Positions 10,487 to 18,363 of a stretch of 38,486 bases of DNA are shown here, in pieces (position 1 is the first letter of the stretch; every line of letters begins with the position of its first letter). The notes beneath the pieces were generated by a model. That model ran no database searches and was not told the origin of the DNA. It worked only from the letters and a program-made list of their open reading frames with translations. The translations under genes and the position numbers were made by a program. This DNA comes from Tenericutes bacterium HGW-Tenericutes-1 (GTDB taxonomy: Bacteria > Bacillota_I > Bacilli_A > Izemoplasmatales > Hujiaoplasmataceae). The DNA lies in the NCBI GenBank assembly GCA_002839155.1, contig PGXM01000016.1:1-38486 (forward strand), read 5' to 3'.

Positions 10487-10531
10487 ATTTCGTGATGTGG
10501 TCAAAGGATTACTAAATCCTCCCAACGAAAT
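10487..10531 (-). promoter_or_regulatory. Candidate L1-binding hairpin before rplK
   Basis: ATTTCGT (10525-10531) pairs with ACGAAAT (10487-10493) on the minus strand. An inner hairpin AGGATT-TAGT-AATCCT is preceded by TGGG and followed by TTGACCACAT. The TGGGAGGA...TCC...ACCACAT order is shared with the element before rplA. The AAGGAGG of rplK begins 2-3 bases after the hairpin, so occupancy would block translation. Confidence 0.6.
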
Positions 10532-10556
10532 CCATGTGCAGAGCACACGCTGGATT

Positions 10557-10585
10557 ATTATACAATAACTCAAAAATTTAGTCAA
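10557..10585 (-). promoter_or_regulatory. rplKA promoter
   Basis: The -35 TTGACT (10580-10585), a 17-base spacer and a perfect -10 TATAAT (10557-10562) lie about 90 bases upstream of rplK. It makes rplK-rplA independent of nusG. Confidence 0.88.
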
Positions 10586-10607
10586 GATTTATTTACTGGA
10601 TTTAAAC

Positions 10608-13013
10608 CTAAATATCAAACTTCGCATTAATTTCGGATGGGGTTTTACGTAGTAAGGTAAAAATAGGGATCATTCCAAAGATAATGTTGATGAGATATAG
10701 TCCAATGATTCCCCCTAAGAATAACGTAATTGGGAAATAAAAGATTTGAATGATAGATCCAAACGTCACTTGAATGCGATTGACGATATAGGTCATGAAG
10801 AGATATCCTGTCAATGATCCAACAGTGGTAAAAGCGAGTATTTCAGAGAAAAATATCTTATAGATATCCTTCTTCGTAGCACCAATTGAACGGTAGATTC
10901 CAATTTCTTTGATTCGACCTAACATCGAGGATCTCATCATAAAGAATATGTAAACGATGATGCCACCGATTGTAACGAATATAGAAGTTAATCTTCCTGA
11001 AACTTGTTCTCTCATATTTGCAAGGTAATCTTCTCTTGTTGTTTGATAAGCATCAAAAGCTTGATATTCTAACTCAGTCAAATCGTTGATGGATTCAATT
11101 AGATTATCAGAATAAAAATACATCCGATTTTCGTAGTTGCCATAACCTGATAACATTTGATCGATAATGATATCTAGAGAATCTTCATTCGTTAAAACTG
11201 GATTAACAAATTCGGTACTATCATATTTGCCAACAACTTCTAGTGAAATATTGTTAAAAACAAGAGTAGCCCCGATTTCAAGTGGAGATTCATTGTACAT
11301 GAGGACTTCACCGGGTGCAGCTAGAGCGCGTCCAGAAGTGATTGTATAACGACCTTCTGCTTCACCTTCGGTCTCAAAATTCTTTTGAGTAAAGGCTAAG
11401 TAATTGCCATCAGTCACAACCATGACAGGCGAATTTGTTTCAACAATTCCAGTAATCGTTAAACGGCGAATGCCATAATAACCGACTTGTTCTCCAATGA
11501 GGTCTTCGATTTTAGTGATACCAATATCGGCTGCTTCTTTTGTTTCTAAGATTTTTTCAGCAATCCATAAATCGATTGCAACCGAAGCATTGTCATCTGG
11601 CAATGTGCCATGAACTAAACTATTGGCATCGATTTGTGATAAAACCATTGGGAAAATTGACGTATTAATTTGTGCCCCTCTTTGTCCACTCGCTTGATAA
11701 AAACGTTCAATGTATAATGTCATGTAAAGCGGACTTGCATAAGGAACCACTTGATCTACTTCGGTATCTTCGACAATGTCTTTAATATCTTCAAGGGTGG
11801 TATTTTCTGGGATAACAATTGATATAAGATTTCTTCCAACCGTTAAGAAATCTTTTTCATCAGCGCTTGTTAAATTGCCAAAAGTAGCTAAATTAAACAC
11901 GATAAGCGCTGAAATCGCAAAGTAAATCATCAGGAATAATTTCCCAAAGAATTTGCGACTCGAGAATACTTTCTTGAATCCATCGAGAATTGTATCTTTA
12001 AAACGGATAAAAGAACGTCTTGAATGTTCAAGATTAATGACCCCAAATTGAGTTAAATCAAATGAGGATTGATGAATGTCTTCTGTTTCTGGTTTTCGGT
12101 AATGATCATCGATAAGTCTCACTTCTGTGTCTGAATTCAAATAGATAATTTTAGCTTTTGAATCCGCTTTAACATAAAAAGTGTTATTCGTATAAATGAC
12201 TTGTATTTTTGGGTTGCTTCCAGGATGAGCACCGTAATAGTATTCAATGGGAAGTGGAGCCTCAGCCTCTTCTTTAACCAAGTCTTTTAAGTAAATGTTT
12301 CTGTCATCGATGTGATCAAGTGTTCTGTTTCCTTCATTTAGGTAATCATTGATGACTTCTCCATCTTTTAATTCTAAGACTCTATCTGCGTAAAAATTGA
12401 CTAATTCTTTTTCATGAGTGACTAAAATGACCAGACACGTTTGACTGATTTTTTTAATAAGTCCCATGACTTCAAACGTATTGTTCGCATCTAAGTTTCC
12501 AGTTGGTTCATCGGCTAAAACAACTTTTGGATTTTTTGCAATCGCACGAGCGATAGCAACACGTTGTTGTTGCCCACCCGATAATGCTTGAACATTTCGT
12601 CTTCTAAAGTTATACATGCCAACACTTTTTAAAACGTAGTTAATCCGTTCTTCAATTTCATCGGCTTTATATAACCCTGCCATGTTAAGGGCAATTTCAA
12701 CGTTTTCATAAACGGTTTTATCCGTGATTAAATTATAATTTTGGAAGATGTATCCAATGTATTTATTACGGATAATATCCCATTTTTCTGGTGAATAATA
12801 ACTGATTTTTGAACTATCAAAATCAATGGTCCCACTGCTAAATTTATCGAGTCCGCCTATCACATTAAGCAAGGTTGTTTTTCCACAACCAGAAGGTCCG
12901 GTTAATGCAACAAGTCCTTTATCAGGAAACTCAATTGAGGTATTGTTAATGACATGAATTTCATTGGTTTTTCCGCGATTAAAATACTTATTTAATTTCG
13001 TTAACTTAATCAT
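10608..13013 (-). CDS. MacB-like ABC transporter, fused ATPase and permease (second of pair)
   Basis: This is an 801-residue fusion. The N-terminal ATPase has Walker A GPSGCGKT (39-46), signature LSGGQ (144-148) and Walker B VVLADE (164-169). A linker of about 110 residues follows. The membrane part has the MacB/FtsX plan: one helix near residue 355, a large extracytoplasmic domain of about 300 residues, then three C-terminal helices. It carries the FtsX-like motif [18 protein letters not shown] between the last helices. Such type VII systems are mechanotransmitters that move or sense lipopeptides, bacteriocins or envelope stress; the substrate is unknown here. It starts 10 bases after the preceding homologous gene with an AGGGGTGAT ribosome site, so the pair is an operon and may form a heterodimer. 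Confidence 0.88.
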   Translation of the reverse strand: MIKLTKLNKYFNRGKTNEIHVINNTSIEFPDKGLVALTGPSGCGKTTLLNVIGGLDKFSSGTIDFDSSKISYYSPEKWDIIRNKYIGYIFQNYNLITDKTVYENVEIALNMAGLYKADEIEERINYVLKSVGMYNFRRRNVQALSGGQQQRVAIARAIAKNPKVVLADEPTGNLDANNTFEVMGLIKKISQTCLVILVTHEKELVNFYADRVLELKDGEVINDYLNEGNRTLDHIDDRNIYLKDLVKEEAEAPLPIEYYYGAHPGSNPKIQVIYTNNTFYVKADSKAKIIYLNSDTEVRLIDDHYRKPETEDIHQSSFDLTQFGVINLEHSRRSFIRFKDTILDGFKKVFSSRKFFGKLFLMIYFAISALIVFNLATFGNLTSADEKDFLTVGRNLISIVIPENTTLEDIKDIVEDTEVDQVVPYASPLYMTLYIERFYQASGQRGAQINTSIFPMVLSQIDANSLVHGTLPDDNASVAIDLWIAEKILETKEAADIGITKIEDLIGEQVGYYGIRRLTITGIVETNSPVMVVTDGNYLAFTQKNFETEGEAEGRYTITSGRALAAPGEVLMYNESPLEIGATLVFNNISLEVVGKYDSTEFVNPVLTNEDSLDIIIDQMLSGYGNYENRMYFYSDNLIESINDLTELEYQAFDAYQTTREDYLANMREQVSGRLTSIFVTIGGIIVYIFFMMRSSMLGRIKEIGIYRSIGATKKDIYKIFFSEILAFTTVGSLTGYLFMTYIVNRIQVTFGSIIQIFYFPITLFLGGIIGLYLINIIFGMIPIFTLLRKTPSEINAKFDI

Positions 13014-13023
13014 ATCATCACCC

Positions 13024-15261
13024 CTATTCAGCTTTCAGAGTTCTGTTAACAGACTCTTTAAATACTTTACGGACATATCGGCTTGAAACGGAAAACGCCA
13101 TAAACAAAGCCATTAAGAGTAATACAAAATAACTTGGAATGGTATAGTATTTCAAGATGGGTTGTAATGCAGGTAAGGTTGCATTGAGGGTAATCATTGC
13201 GATTAAGACGATCACATATCCAACAAACGCCGCTTGATAATTCTCATAATAAATCATTTTTTTAATTGTTTGTTGGTTCGCGCCAATTGTTCTAAATATA
13301 GCGTAATCACGCATTTTAGTATTGATGATTGCTTTGAATATAATATAAGTAATCAACAGTGAAGCGACTAATGTAAATATGAGTGTGATGGATGCGCCTA
13401 AAACGCTCATCAATGTAATCAACGCTGAAAACGGATCTGAAGATTGAGAACGATATGGGTAGATAACGGAATATTTACTCGTTATCCCGCTATTAACTGC
13501 TCTGAGTCTCGCAACTAAAGTATCAACCGCAACATCAGTTTCGGTAAATATCGTCACTTGGAAATTTTTGTTGGTAAAGAAACGATCATAGGTTGCTTGG
13601 TTCATTTGTAAAGCCATCTTATATTCCCAAGAATTATCGAGTTCTTGTGCATCGAAAACGAGATTGTCGACGGTATACGATTGATAAATATCTTCAATTT
13701 CAATGCTACCTGTTGCATCACAAATATCAGGATCACATGGGAAGGAATAATAAGGCAATAGAATCGTATTATTTGGCAAGGTATTCAGAATACTGATAGC
13801 GTAGGATTGTAAATAATCTTGCATATGAACCTGTGATTCGCCATAATCGATAAACATATCTGATGTTTTGATAAAATTGAAATATGAGGATAATGCTAGG
13901 TCATTGATAACTTCCTCTGAGAAAAGGAAAAATGCATCAGCTTGATAACGAATGGTTGTATGGATTTTAGCCGCATCAACGATACCAACAATGGTAACAC
14001 CATCAAGCAAAACTTGTGGAACTAAGTCATATTCATTCGCCTTAAATAAAACATCTAAATAGGATTCATATTCACCGGCATTCGCAGAGTTGATAGCGAT
14101 AACGACTTCGGTGGATGATGTAGGCATTCTTCCGAAAAGTAATTCAGTGTCTTCACTCATAAGACTTTGTGGTAATGGTTGCATTGATATCCATGCTCCA
14201 TAATCGCCCACTGTGTTATTTTCCATCCAAAAAGTTCTATCCAATACATAATCATTGGTCACAATCGTCTTAACGTTGGTAAAGCCCATTAACTCATCTA
14301 AATCCGCTTGAGTTAATTCTGAGTTATCGGCTTTTTTGACAACGATTCGGTTAATCGATGTATTGGTGAAATAGTAATTACCTAAATTTTCAAAATCACG
14401 CAATGAAGCTTGAAATGATCCATAAGCCATCGCCACGAAGAAAACAAATATGGTAAATATGACAACCATCAAGATTGATTTTTTAGGAACTGATAATAAG
14501 TTTCTAAAAGCGATTATCATTAATTCCGTCCAACGCATTTTACGAGATTGCTCCGGAAGTGATGGAAGATTTACTTTGTCAGTAGGTCTTACCTCAATAT
14601 CTTCAACGATTTCACCGTCAAAAATCCGAATTTTTCGGCTAGCGTAATCTTTCACTTGTTCGTAGTCATGGGTGACTAAGATGACCAATTTATCTTTAGA
14701 TATTTCTTTTAATAGCTCTATAATTTGTTTCGCAGAATCAGTATCTAAGTTTCCTGTAGGTTCGTCAGCGGCGATGATGGGACAATCTTTCGCTAAAGCC
14801 CTGGCGATGACAACTCTTTGTTTTTGACCACCAGATAATTTAGTCGCTTTATGATGGATATGTTTTTCCAAGCCTACACGTTTGATGATTTCTATCGCAC
14901 GAGCACGGATTTCTTTTTTAGGATAACCCGACAAAATAAGCGGTGCTTCTACGTTTTGCAAAACCGTGTAGCTATCGATGAGGTTGTAATTTTGAAATAC
15001 GAATGCAATATATTTCTTGCGGTATTCTTCTAATTCAGATGTACTAAAATACGATGTTTCTTCACCGTTTAAGTACATTTCACCTTCTTCATAAGTGTCA
15101 ATGCCACAAATGACATTTAATAACGTTGTTTTCCCAGATCCGGATTCGCCAACGATTGCAACAAACTCATTTGAATGTAATTCAAGATTGATTTTACGTA
15201 ATCCAAGGGCTATTACATTATGTGAACTATAGTACTTTGAGACATTTACGAGTTTTAACAT
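13024..15261 (-). CDS. MacB-like ABC transporter, fused ATPase and permease (first of pair)
   Basis: This has the same architecture as its downstream neighbour, about 745 residues. It has Walker A GESGSGKT (39-46 counting from the upstream ATG), LSGGQ (143-147), Walker B IIAADE, a helix near residue 265 and a long extracytoplasmic domain. Three C-terminal helices carry the FtsX-like motif MRDYAIFRTIGANQQTIKKM. The outer domain has a close Cys pair, C510 and C515 (CDPDIC). Two consecutive ATG codons exist (15264 and 15261); the second is better spaced from AGAGGTGA. It has its own promoter after the nusG terminator. No permease-less ATPase, kinase or response regulator lies beside it, so it is not an obvious Bce module. 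Confidence 0.88.
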   Translation of the reverse strand: MLKLVNVSKYYSSHNVIALGLRKINLELHSNEFVAIVGESGSGKTTLLNVICGIDTYEEGEMYLNGEETSYFSTSELEEYRKKYIAFVFQNYNLIDSYTVLQNVEAPLILSGYPKKEIRARAIEIIKRVGLEKHIHHKATKLSGGQKQRVVIARALAKDCPIIAADEPTGNLDTDSAKQIIELLKEISKDKLVILVTHDYEQVKDYASRKIRIFDGEIVEDIEVRPTDKVNLPSLPEQSRKMRWTELMIIAFRNLLSVPKKSILMVVIFTIFVFFVAMAYGSFQASLRDFENLGNYYFTNTSINRIVVKKADNSELTQADLDELMGFTNVKTIVTNDYVLDRTFWMENNTVGDYGAWISMQPLPQSLMSEDTELLFGRMPTSSTEVVIAINSANAGEYESYLDVLFKANEYDLVPQVLLDGVTIVGIVDAAKIHTTIRYQADAFFLFSEEVINDLALSSYFNFIKTSDMFIDYGESQVHMQDYLQSYAISILNTLPNNTILLPYYSFPCDPDICDATGSIEIEDIYQSYTVDNLVFDAQELDNSWEYKMALQMNQATYDRFFTNKNFQVTIFTETDVAVDTLVARLRAVNSGITSKYSVIYPYRSQSSDPFSALITLMSVLGASITLIFTLVASLLITYIIFKAIINTKMRDYAIFRTIGANQQTIKKMIYYENYQAAFVGYVIVLIAMITLNATLPALQPILKYYTIPSYFVLLLMALFMAFSVSSRYVRKVFKESVNRTLKAE

Positions 15262-15288
15262 CATTTCACCTCTTAGTCAATTAGACAC

Positions 15289-15314
15289 ATTATAACAAAG
15301 CTTTGTGTTTTTTG
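15289..15314 (-). promoter_or_regulatory. Extended -10 promoter of the MacB-like pair, with spacer palindrome
   Basis: TGTTATAAT (15289-15297) is a perfect extended -10. The -35 is poor (TTTCAA at 17 bases). A perfect 12-base palindrome, ACAAAGCTTTGT (15295-15306), overlaps the spacer and could be an operator. Confidence 0.6.
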
Positions 15315-15316
15315 AA

Positions 15317-15344
15317 AGAAAAAAAGCCAGAATTATCTGACTTT
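15317..15344 (-). terminator. Intrinsic terminator after nusG
   Basis: On the minus strand AAAGTCAGA-TAAT-TCTGGCTTT forms a 9-bp stem with one G-T pair, followed by seven T. It touches the nusG stop codon and ends rpmG-secE-nusG. Confidence 0.85.
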
Positions 15345-15883
15345 TAGATGATTTCAATATCTGCAAAATCGAGATCGATTGGAGTTTTTCTACCAAACAT
15401 ATCAACGAGAATTTTAACAATTCCTTTTTCGTCGTTAATCGCTTCGATAGTGCCAATTTGACCAGAGAATGGACCATTAGCTACTTTAATACTTTGACCG
15501 ATTTGTGCATTGAGTTTTTGAACAGAAAGCATTCCGCATTTTTTCAAGATGGGATTAATTTCTTCTGGGAGCAATGGAATAGGTTTCGTACCGCCGCCAC
15601 TTGATCCTAAAAATCCAGTAACGCCTGGTGTATTACGAACAACGAACCAAGAATCATCGGTAACAATCATTTCGATGAAAACATATCCTGGAAACATTTT
15701 AACCATTTTTTCTTTGGTTGAACCATCAGCCTTTTTCTCAGTTCTGAGCTCTTCAGGAATCATAACTTCGAAAATAAGACTTTCCATTTGCATGGTTTCA
15801 ATTCTGCGTTTGAGATTCTCTTTTACTGAGTTCTCAAATCCAGAATAGGTTTGAACTATATACCATAAACGCTTGTTTTCCAT
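15344..15883 (-). CDS. nusG: Transcription termination/antitermination factor NusG
   Basis: This is NusG, 179 residues, which binds elongating RNA polymerase and can couple it to ribosomes. The N-terminal NGN domain (WYIVQTYSGFENSVKENLKRRIE...FPGYVFIEM...WFVVRNTPGVTGFLG) and the C-terminal KOW motif (VANGPFSGQIGTIEAINDEKGIVKILVDMFGRKTPIDLDF) are clear. The ribosome site is weak (AAAGG about 13 bases upstream). It follows secE by 18 bases and, unusually, is not followed by rplK. Confidence 0.97.
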   Translation of the reverse strand: MENKRLWYIVQTYSGFENSVKENLKRRIETMQMESLIFEVMIPEELRTEKKADGSTKEKMVKMFPGYVFIEMIVTDDSWFVVRNTPGVTGFLGSSGGGTKPIPLLPEEINPILKKCGMLSVQKLNAQIGQSIKVANGPFSGQIGTIEAINDEKGIVKILVDMFGRKTPIDLDFADIEII

Positions 15884-15901
15884 TTATTTAGCCAATACCT
15901 T

Positions 15902-16414
15902 TTAACTATAAATCCATTTGAAGAGCGGATCTAAGACGAAACCATAAAGCATGAATACAATGATTAAAAAGATAAGGAATCCGAAGACTCTTGAAGAATC
16001 TGTTGCAAGTTCTTTACCTGTTAACCAAGAAACTTTCTTCATTTCAGCAAATGAAGGACGAAGTACTGGAATTGCAAGGTAAATAATAACAAGTGAACCA
16101 ACAAGGATTAAGAACGAACCGGTTAAAATGCGTTTTAAATCCGTTTCAAAGAAGAAGTCAATAATACCAATATCTGAGTTTCCTAAAATAGCGGTTAAAT
16201 TAACCGTTCCAAATTTACCAGAAACGATATAAACACCGTACAAAATTAATACAGGTGAAAGAATCGCTAATAGCCAGTTTTCAAAGGCATATTCTTTGCG
16301 AAGAATTTCCATGACACGACTATGTTTTTGATCTGGGGATAATTGAATTTTTTCTTTTTTCACTTTTGCTTTTTTAGGTTTTAATTCCTTTATTTCTTTA
16401 TCTTTCAGAGCCAT
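15902..16414 (-). CDS. secE: Preprotein translocase subunit SecE, extended three-helix form
   Basis: SecE clamps SecY in the Sec translocon. The conserved core is the last 50 residues: amphipathic segment SFAEMKKVSWLTGKELATDSSRV, then a membrane helix (about 143-165). Ahead of it are a Lys-rich cytoplasmic tail and two extra predicted helices (about 47-65 and 96-117). Total length is 170 residues against about 60 in Bacillus; the layout resembles E. coli SecE. The start is ATG 16414 because GGAGGAG lies directly upstream; an in-frame extension to 16462 would run through the ribosome site. It lies between rpmG and nusG as usual. Confidence 0.93.
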   Translation of the reverse strand: MALKDKEIKELKPKKAKVKKEKIQLSPDQKHSRVMEILRKEYAFENWLLAILSPVLILYGVYIVSGKFGTVNLTAILGNSDIGIIDFFFETDLKRILTGSFLILVGSLVIIYLAIPVLRPSFAEMKKVSWLTGKELATDSSRVFGFLIFLIIVFMLYGFVLDPLFKWIYS

Positions 16415-16425
16415 GGTAACTCCTC

Positions 16426-16572
16426 CTATTTGCTTTCCTTGTGTAATGTATGCTTTTTGCATTTTTCACAATATTTTTTCATTTCAAAACGTTCGGTTCT
16501 TCCCGCGGTCTTTTTTACTTCATAATTACGGGATAAGCATTCCTGACAGATTAATACTGTCTTGTCTTTCAT
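16426..16572 (-). CDS. rpmG: 50S ribosomal protein L33, zinc-binding form
   Basis: This is L33, 48 residues, located near the ribosomal E site. The paired Cys motifs CQEC and CEKC form a zinc ribbon, so this is the zinc-dependent (C+) form. The start is ATG 16572 (MKDKTVLICQEC), the position that gives a normal length; the frame stays open further upstream but overlaps sigH. The ribosome site is weak (GCGAGTTGA). It heads rpmG-secE-nusG. Confidence 0.93.
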   Translation of the reverse strand: MKDKTVLICQECLSRNYEVKKTAGRTERFEMKKYCEKCKKHTLHKESK

Positions 16573-16597
16573 ATTTATCAACTCGCTTGCTTTATTA

Positions 16598-16626
16598 AAT
16601 GTATCAAAAAAAGCATGTTTTGTCAA
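16598..16626 (-). promoter_or_regulatory. Promoter of rpmG-secE-nusG
   Basis: The -35 TTGACA (16621-16626) is perfect; after a 17-base spacer comes -10 TACATT (16598-16603). It lies just after the sigH stop and would drive rpmG-secE-nusG separately from sigH. Confidence 0.7.
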
Positions 16627-16631
16627 CAAAA

Positions 16632-17174
16632 TCATGTGTCTAAATGTAATTTAATCTTTTTACGAATTCTCTCAATCGCATTATAGACCGTCTTTACATC
16701 AATTGCTTCGATTTCTGCTATTTCTTTGACATCGTGATTTTGAATAAAACGACGATCAAATATTCTTTTTTCTAATTCTGATAAGACGTGTATTACTGCT
16801 CTTATTTCATCTTCTGAGTAATATTCACTTCGAGACTCACAAATGGCATCACCATATAGCATGGGTAATCGCTCGATATTAAACTTCAGTTTTCGTGTTT
16901 TTTTTCGAATTGCACTGATGAGATGATGTTCTAAATTCATTTCAAAATAGCGGGTAAAAGTCTTGACTCTTGAATCATCAAACTTGAGTACTGATCGATA
17001 TAAGACTAAGAGACCTTCTTGAAAAAAATCATCAAATTCTTCCGTTAGGTTAAAACTCGCAATCTTTTTCGCAATCAGATAACGATACTTATCAATCATC
17101 AGTTGTAAGGCTTCTTCATTGCCTTGCTTGATAAAATCAATAATTTCGTAGTCGTTATAATTGCGAAAATCCAA
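16632..17174 (-). CDS. sigH: RNA polymerase sigma factor, SigH-like
   Basis: This is a sigma-70 family factor of 180 residues. Region 2 covers roughly residues 10-90 (DYEIIDFIKQGNEEALQLMIDKYRYLIAKKI, FDDFFQEGLLVLYRSVLKFD, FTRYFEMNLEHHLISAIRKKTR). Region 4 with its helix-turn-helix is near the end (DVKEIAEIEAIDVKTVYNAIERIRKKIKLHLD). Its place before rpmG-secE-nusG and after rlmB is that of Bacillus sigH, which controls competence and early sporulation. It is shorter than Bacillus SigH (218). The start is TTG 17174 with AAGGA about 10 bases upstream. The regulon here is unknown; sporulation is not implied. Confidence 0.85.
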   Translation of the reverse strand: MDFRNYNDYEIIDFIKQGNEEALQLMIDKYRYLIAKKIASFNLTEEFDDFFQEGLLVLYRSVLKFDDSRVKTFTRYFEMNLEHHLISAIRKKTRKLKFNIERLPMLYGDAICESRSEYYSEDEIRAVIHVLSELEKRIFDRRFIQNHDVKEIAEIEAIDVKTVYNAIERIRKKIKLHLDT

Positions 17175-17178
17175 ACTA

Positions 17179-17895
17179 TCAGAGTCCTTTCTTTTTTAAG
17201 ATTTCAAAGATAATGATACCAGCACTGACTGACGCATTCAAACTGTTGACTTTTCCAACCATGGGAATGTTCACTAAATAGTCAGCAGTTTCTTTTAACA
17301 ATCGTGAAATACCCTTTCCCTCACTGCCAATTATAATACATAGAGCCGAAGATACATCAATATCTGAGTAGGTTTTAGGAGCGACCATATCGGTTCCCAC
17401 AATCCAAAAATTCATTTTCTTGAGTTTTTCGATGGTTTGAGCGAGATTAGTCACTTCCACCAAATCCATGTATTCAAGCGCGCCAGAAGCCACTTTCGCA
17501 ACTGTTCCGGTAATACCGACACTTCGGTTCTTAGGAATAATAATTGCTTTAATTCCACCGGCTTCAGCGCTTCTTATAATGGCGCCTAAATTATGTGGGT
17601 CCGTGATGCCATCCAGCATTAAAAATACAGGTTGTTCAGAAGCAGGATATTTTTTGATAACATCCTCTAAAGATAAAAATTTGTAATCAGGAACTTCAAA
17701 AACAATCCCTTGATGATTGCCTGTGAATTTACCGTAAAAATCATTTTTCGTTAAAACAATCGTTTCAACGTCTTTTTTTTGAAGAATCTTTAAAAGATCC
17801 TCGTTGATTCCTTTTTCTAGATAAGCCCGAATAATCGGCTTATCGGTTGTCAAAATTTCTTTACAAGGATTTTTTCCATAGATTAATAATGACAA
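17179..17895 (-). CDS. rlmB: 23S rRNA 2'-O-methyltransferase, RlmB/TrmH family
   Basis: This is a SPOUT-fold 2'-O-ribose methyltransferase, probably acting on the 23S P-loop guanosine (G2251 in E. coli). It has an N-terminal L30-like substrate domain and a C-terminal knotted domain with NLGAIIRSAEAGGIKAIIIPK, IIGSEGKGISRLL and VNSLNASVSAGIIIFE. It has 238 residues from TTG 17895. An ATG at 17913 is rejected because it overlaps the likely -10 and has no ribosome site; AGGTG lies about 7 bases before the TTG. It abuts sigH with a 4-base gap, with no rae1/yacP between them. Confidence 0.9.
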   Translation of the reverse strand: MSLLIYGKNPCKEILTTDKPIIRAYLEKGINEDLLKILQKKDVETIVLTKNDFYGKFTGNHQGIVFEVPDYKFLSLEDVIKKYPASEQPVFLMLDGITDPHNLGAIIRSAEAGGIKAIIIPKNRSVGITGTVAKVASGALEYMDLVEVTNLAQTIEKLKKMNFWIVGTDMVAPKTYSDIDVSSALCIIIGSEGKGISRLLKETADYLVNIPMVGKVNSLNASVSAGIIIFEILKKKGL

Positions 17896-17911
17896 GAAAA
17901 CACCTACTCTC

Positions 17912-17920
17912 ATTGTAACA
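17912..17920 (-). promoter_or_regulatory. Possible extended -10 promoter for rlmB-sigH
   Basis: TGTTACAAT on the minus strand is an extended -10 with no clear -35. It lies 17 bases before the TTG start of rlmB. Just upstream a small hairpin (TCCCT/AGGGA) followed by TGATTTTT could weakly end mrnC transcription. Confidence 0.4.
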
Positions 17921-17976
17921 TATTTTTTACGTTCGAATTTTGAAAAATCATCCCTGTTTTTGAAGGGAAACCTATA

Positions 17977-18363
17977 TTAATTAACTTCGATTTCTTCAAT
18001 AATTTGAATGCTTTTTTGAATAATTTCAGCTAAACGATCGCTCAAGTTTTCTAAGTATAAATACCCAAGCAACGCTTCAAAACCCGTTGATTGATGATAA
18101 GTCGCTAAATCTGTATTTTTCGGTTTCCGATTTGCGACCGCATTTCTTCCGCGTTTAAATTGTTCGATTTCTACTTCACTTAATTCACCATCTAGTAATT
18201 TAAGCATCACTTTTGCTTGACCAACGGCGCTGGTGAAACGAATAGCTTGCGTATGTAAATCATTGACTTTCGTGAGCTTTTTCGTGAGTAAATATTTTCT
18301 AACCTCAAGTTCATATAAAGCATCCCCTAAATAAGCTAATGCTAATCCGTTGGGTAATACCAT
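17977..18363 (-). CDS. mrnC: Mini-ribonuclease III
   Basis: Mini-III is an RNase III catalytic domain without the double-stranded RNA-binding domain; it matures 23S rRNA ends. It has 128 residues. The N-terminal LALAYLGDALYELEVRKYLL carries the conserved Asp/Glu pair, and FEALLGYLYLE carries the second acidic site. The fragment FKRGRNAVANRKPKN is also typical. Its ATG overlaps the cysS stop (TAATG), showing translational coupling, and cysS-mrnC-rlmB order is as in Bacillus. Confidence 0.95.
   Translation of the reverse strand: MVLPNGLALAYLGDALYELEVRKYLLTKKLTKVNDLHTQAIRFTSAVGQAKVMLKLLDGELSEVEIEQFKRGRNAVANRKPKNTDLATYHQSTGFEALLGYLYLENLSDRLAEIIQKSIQIIEEIEVN

Noticed and set aside
10608-15261. 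BceAB-type peptide resistance module with a two-component system
   Set aside because: The ATPase and permease are fused and there is no sensor kinase or response regulator beside them.
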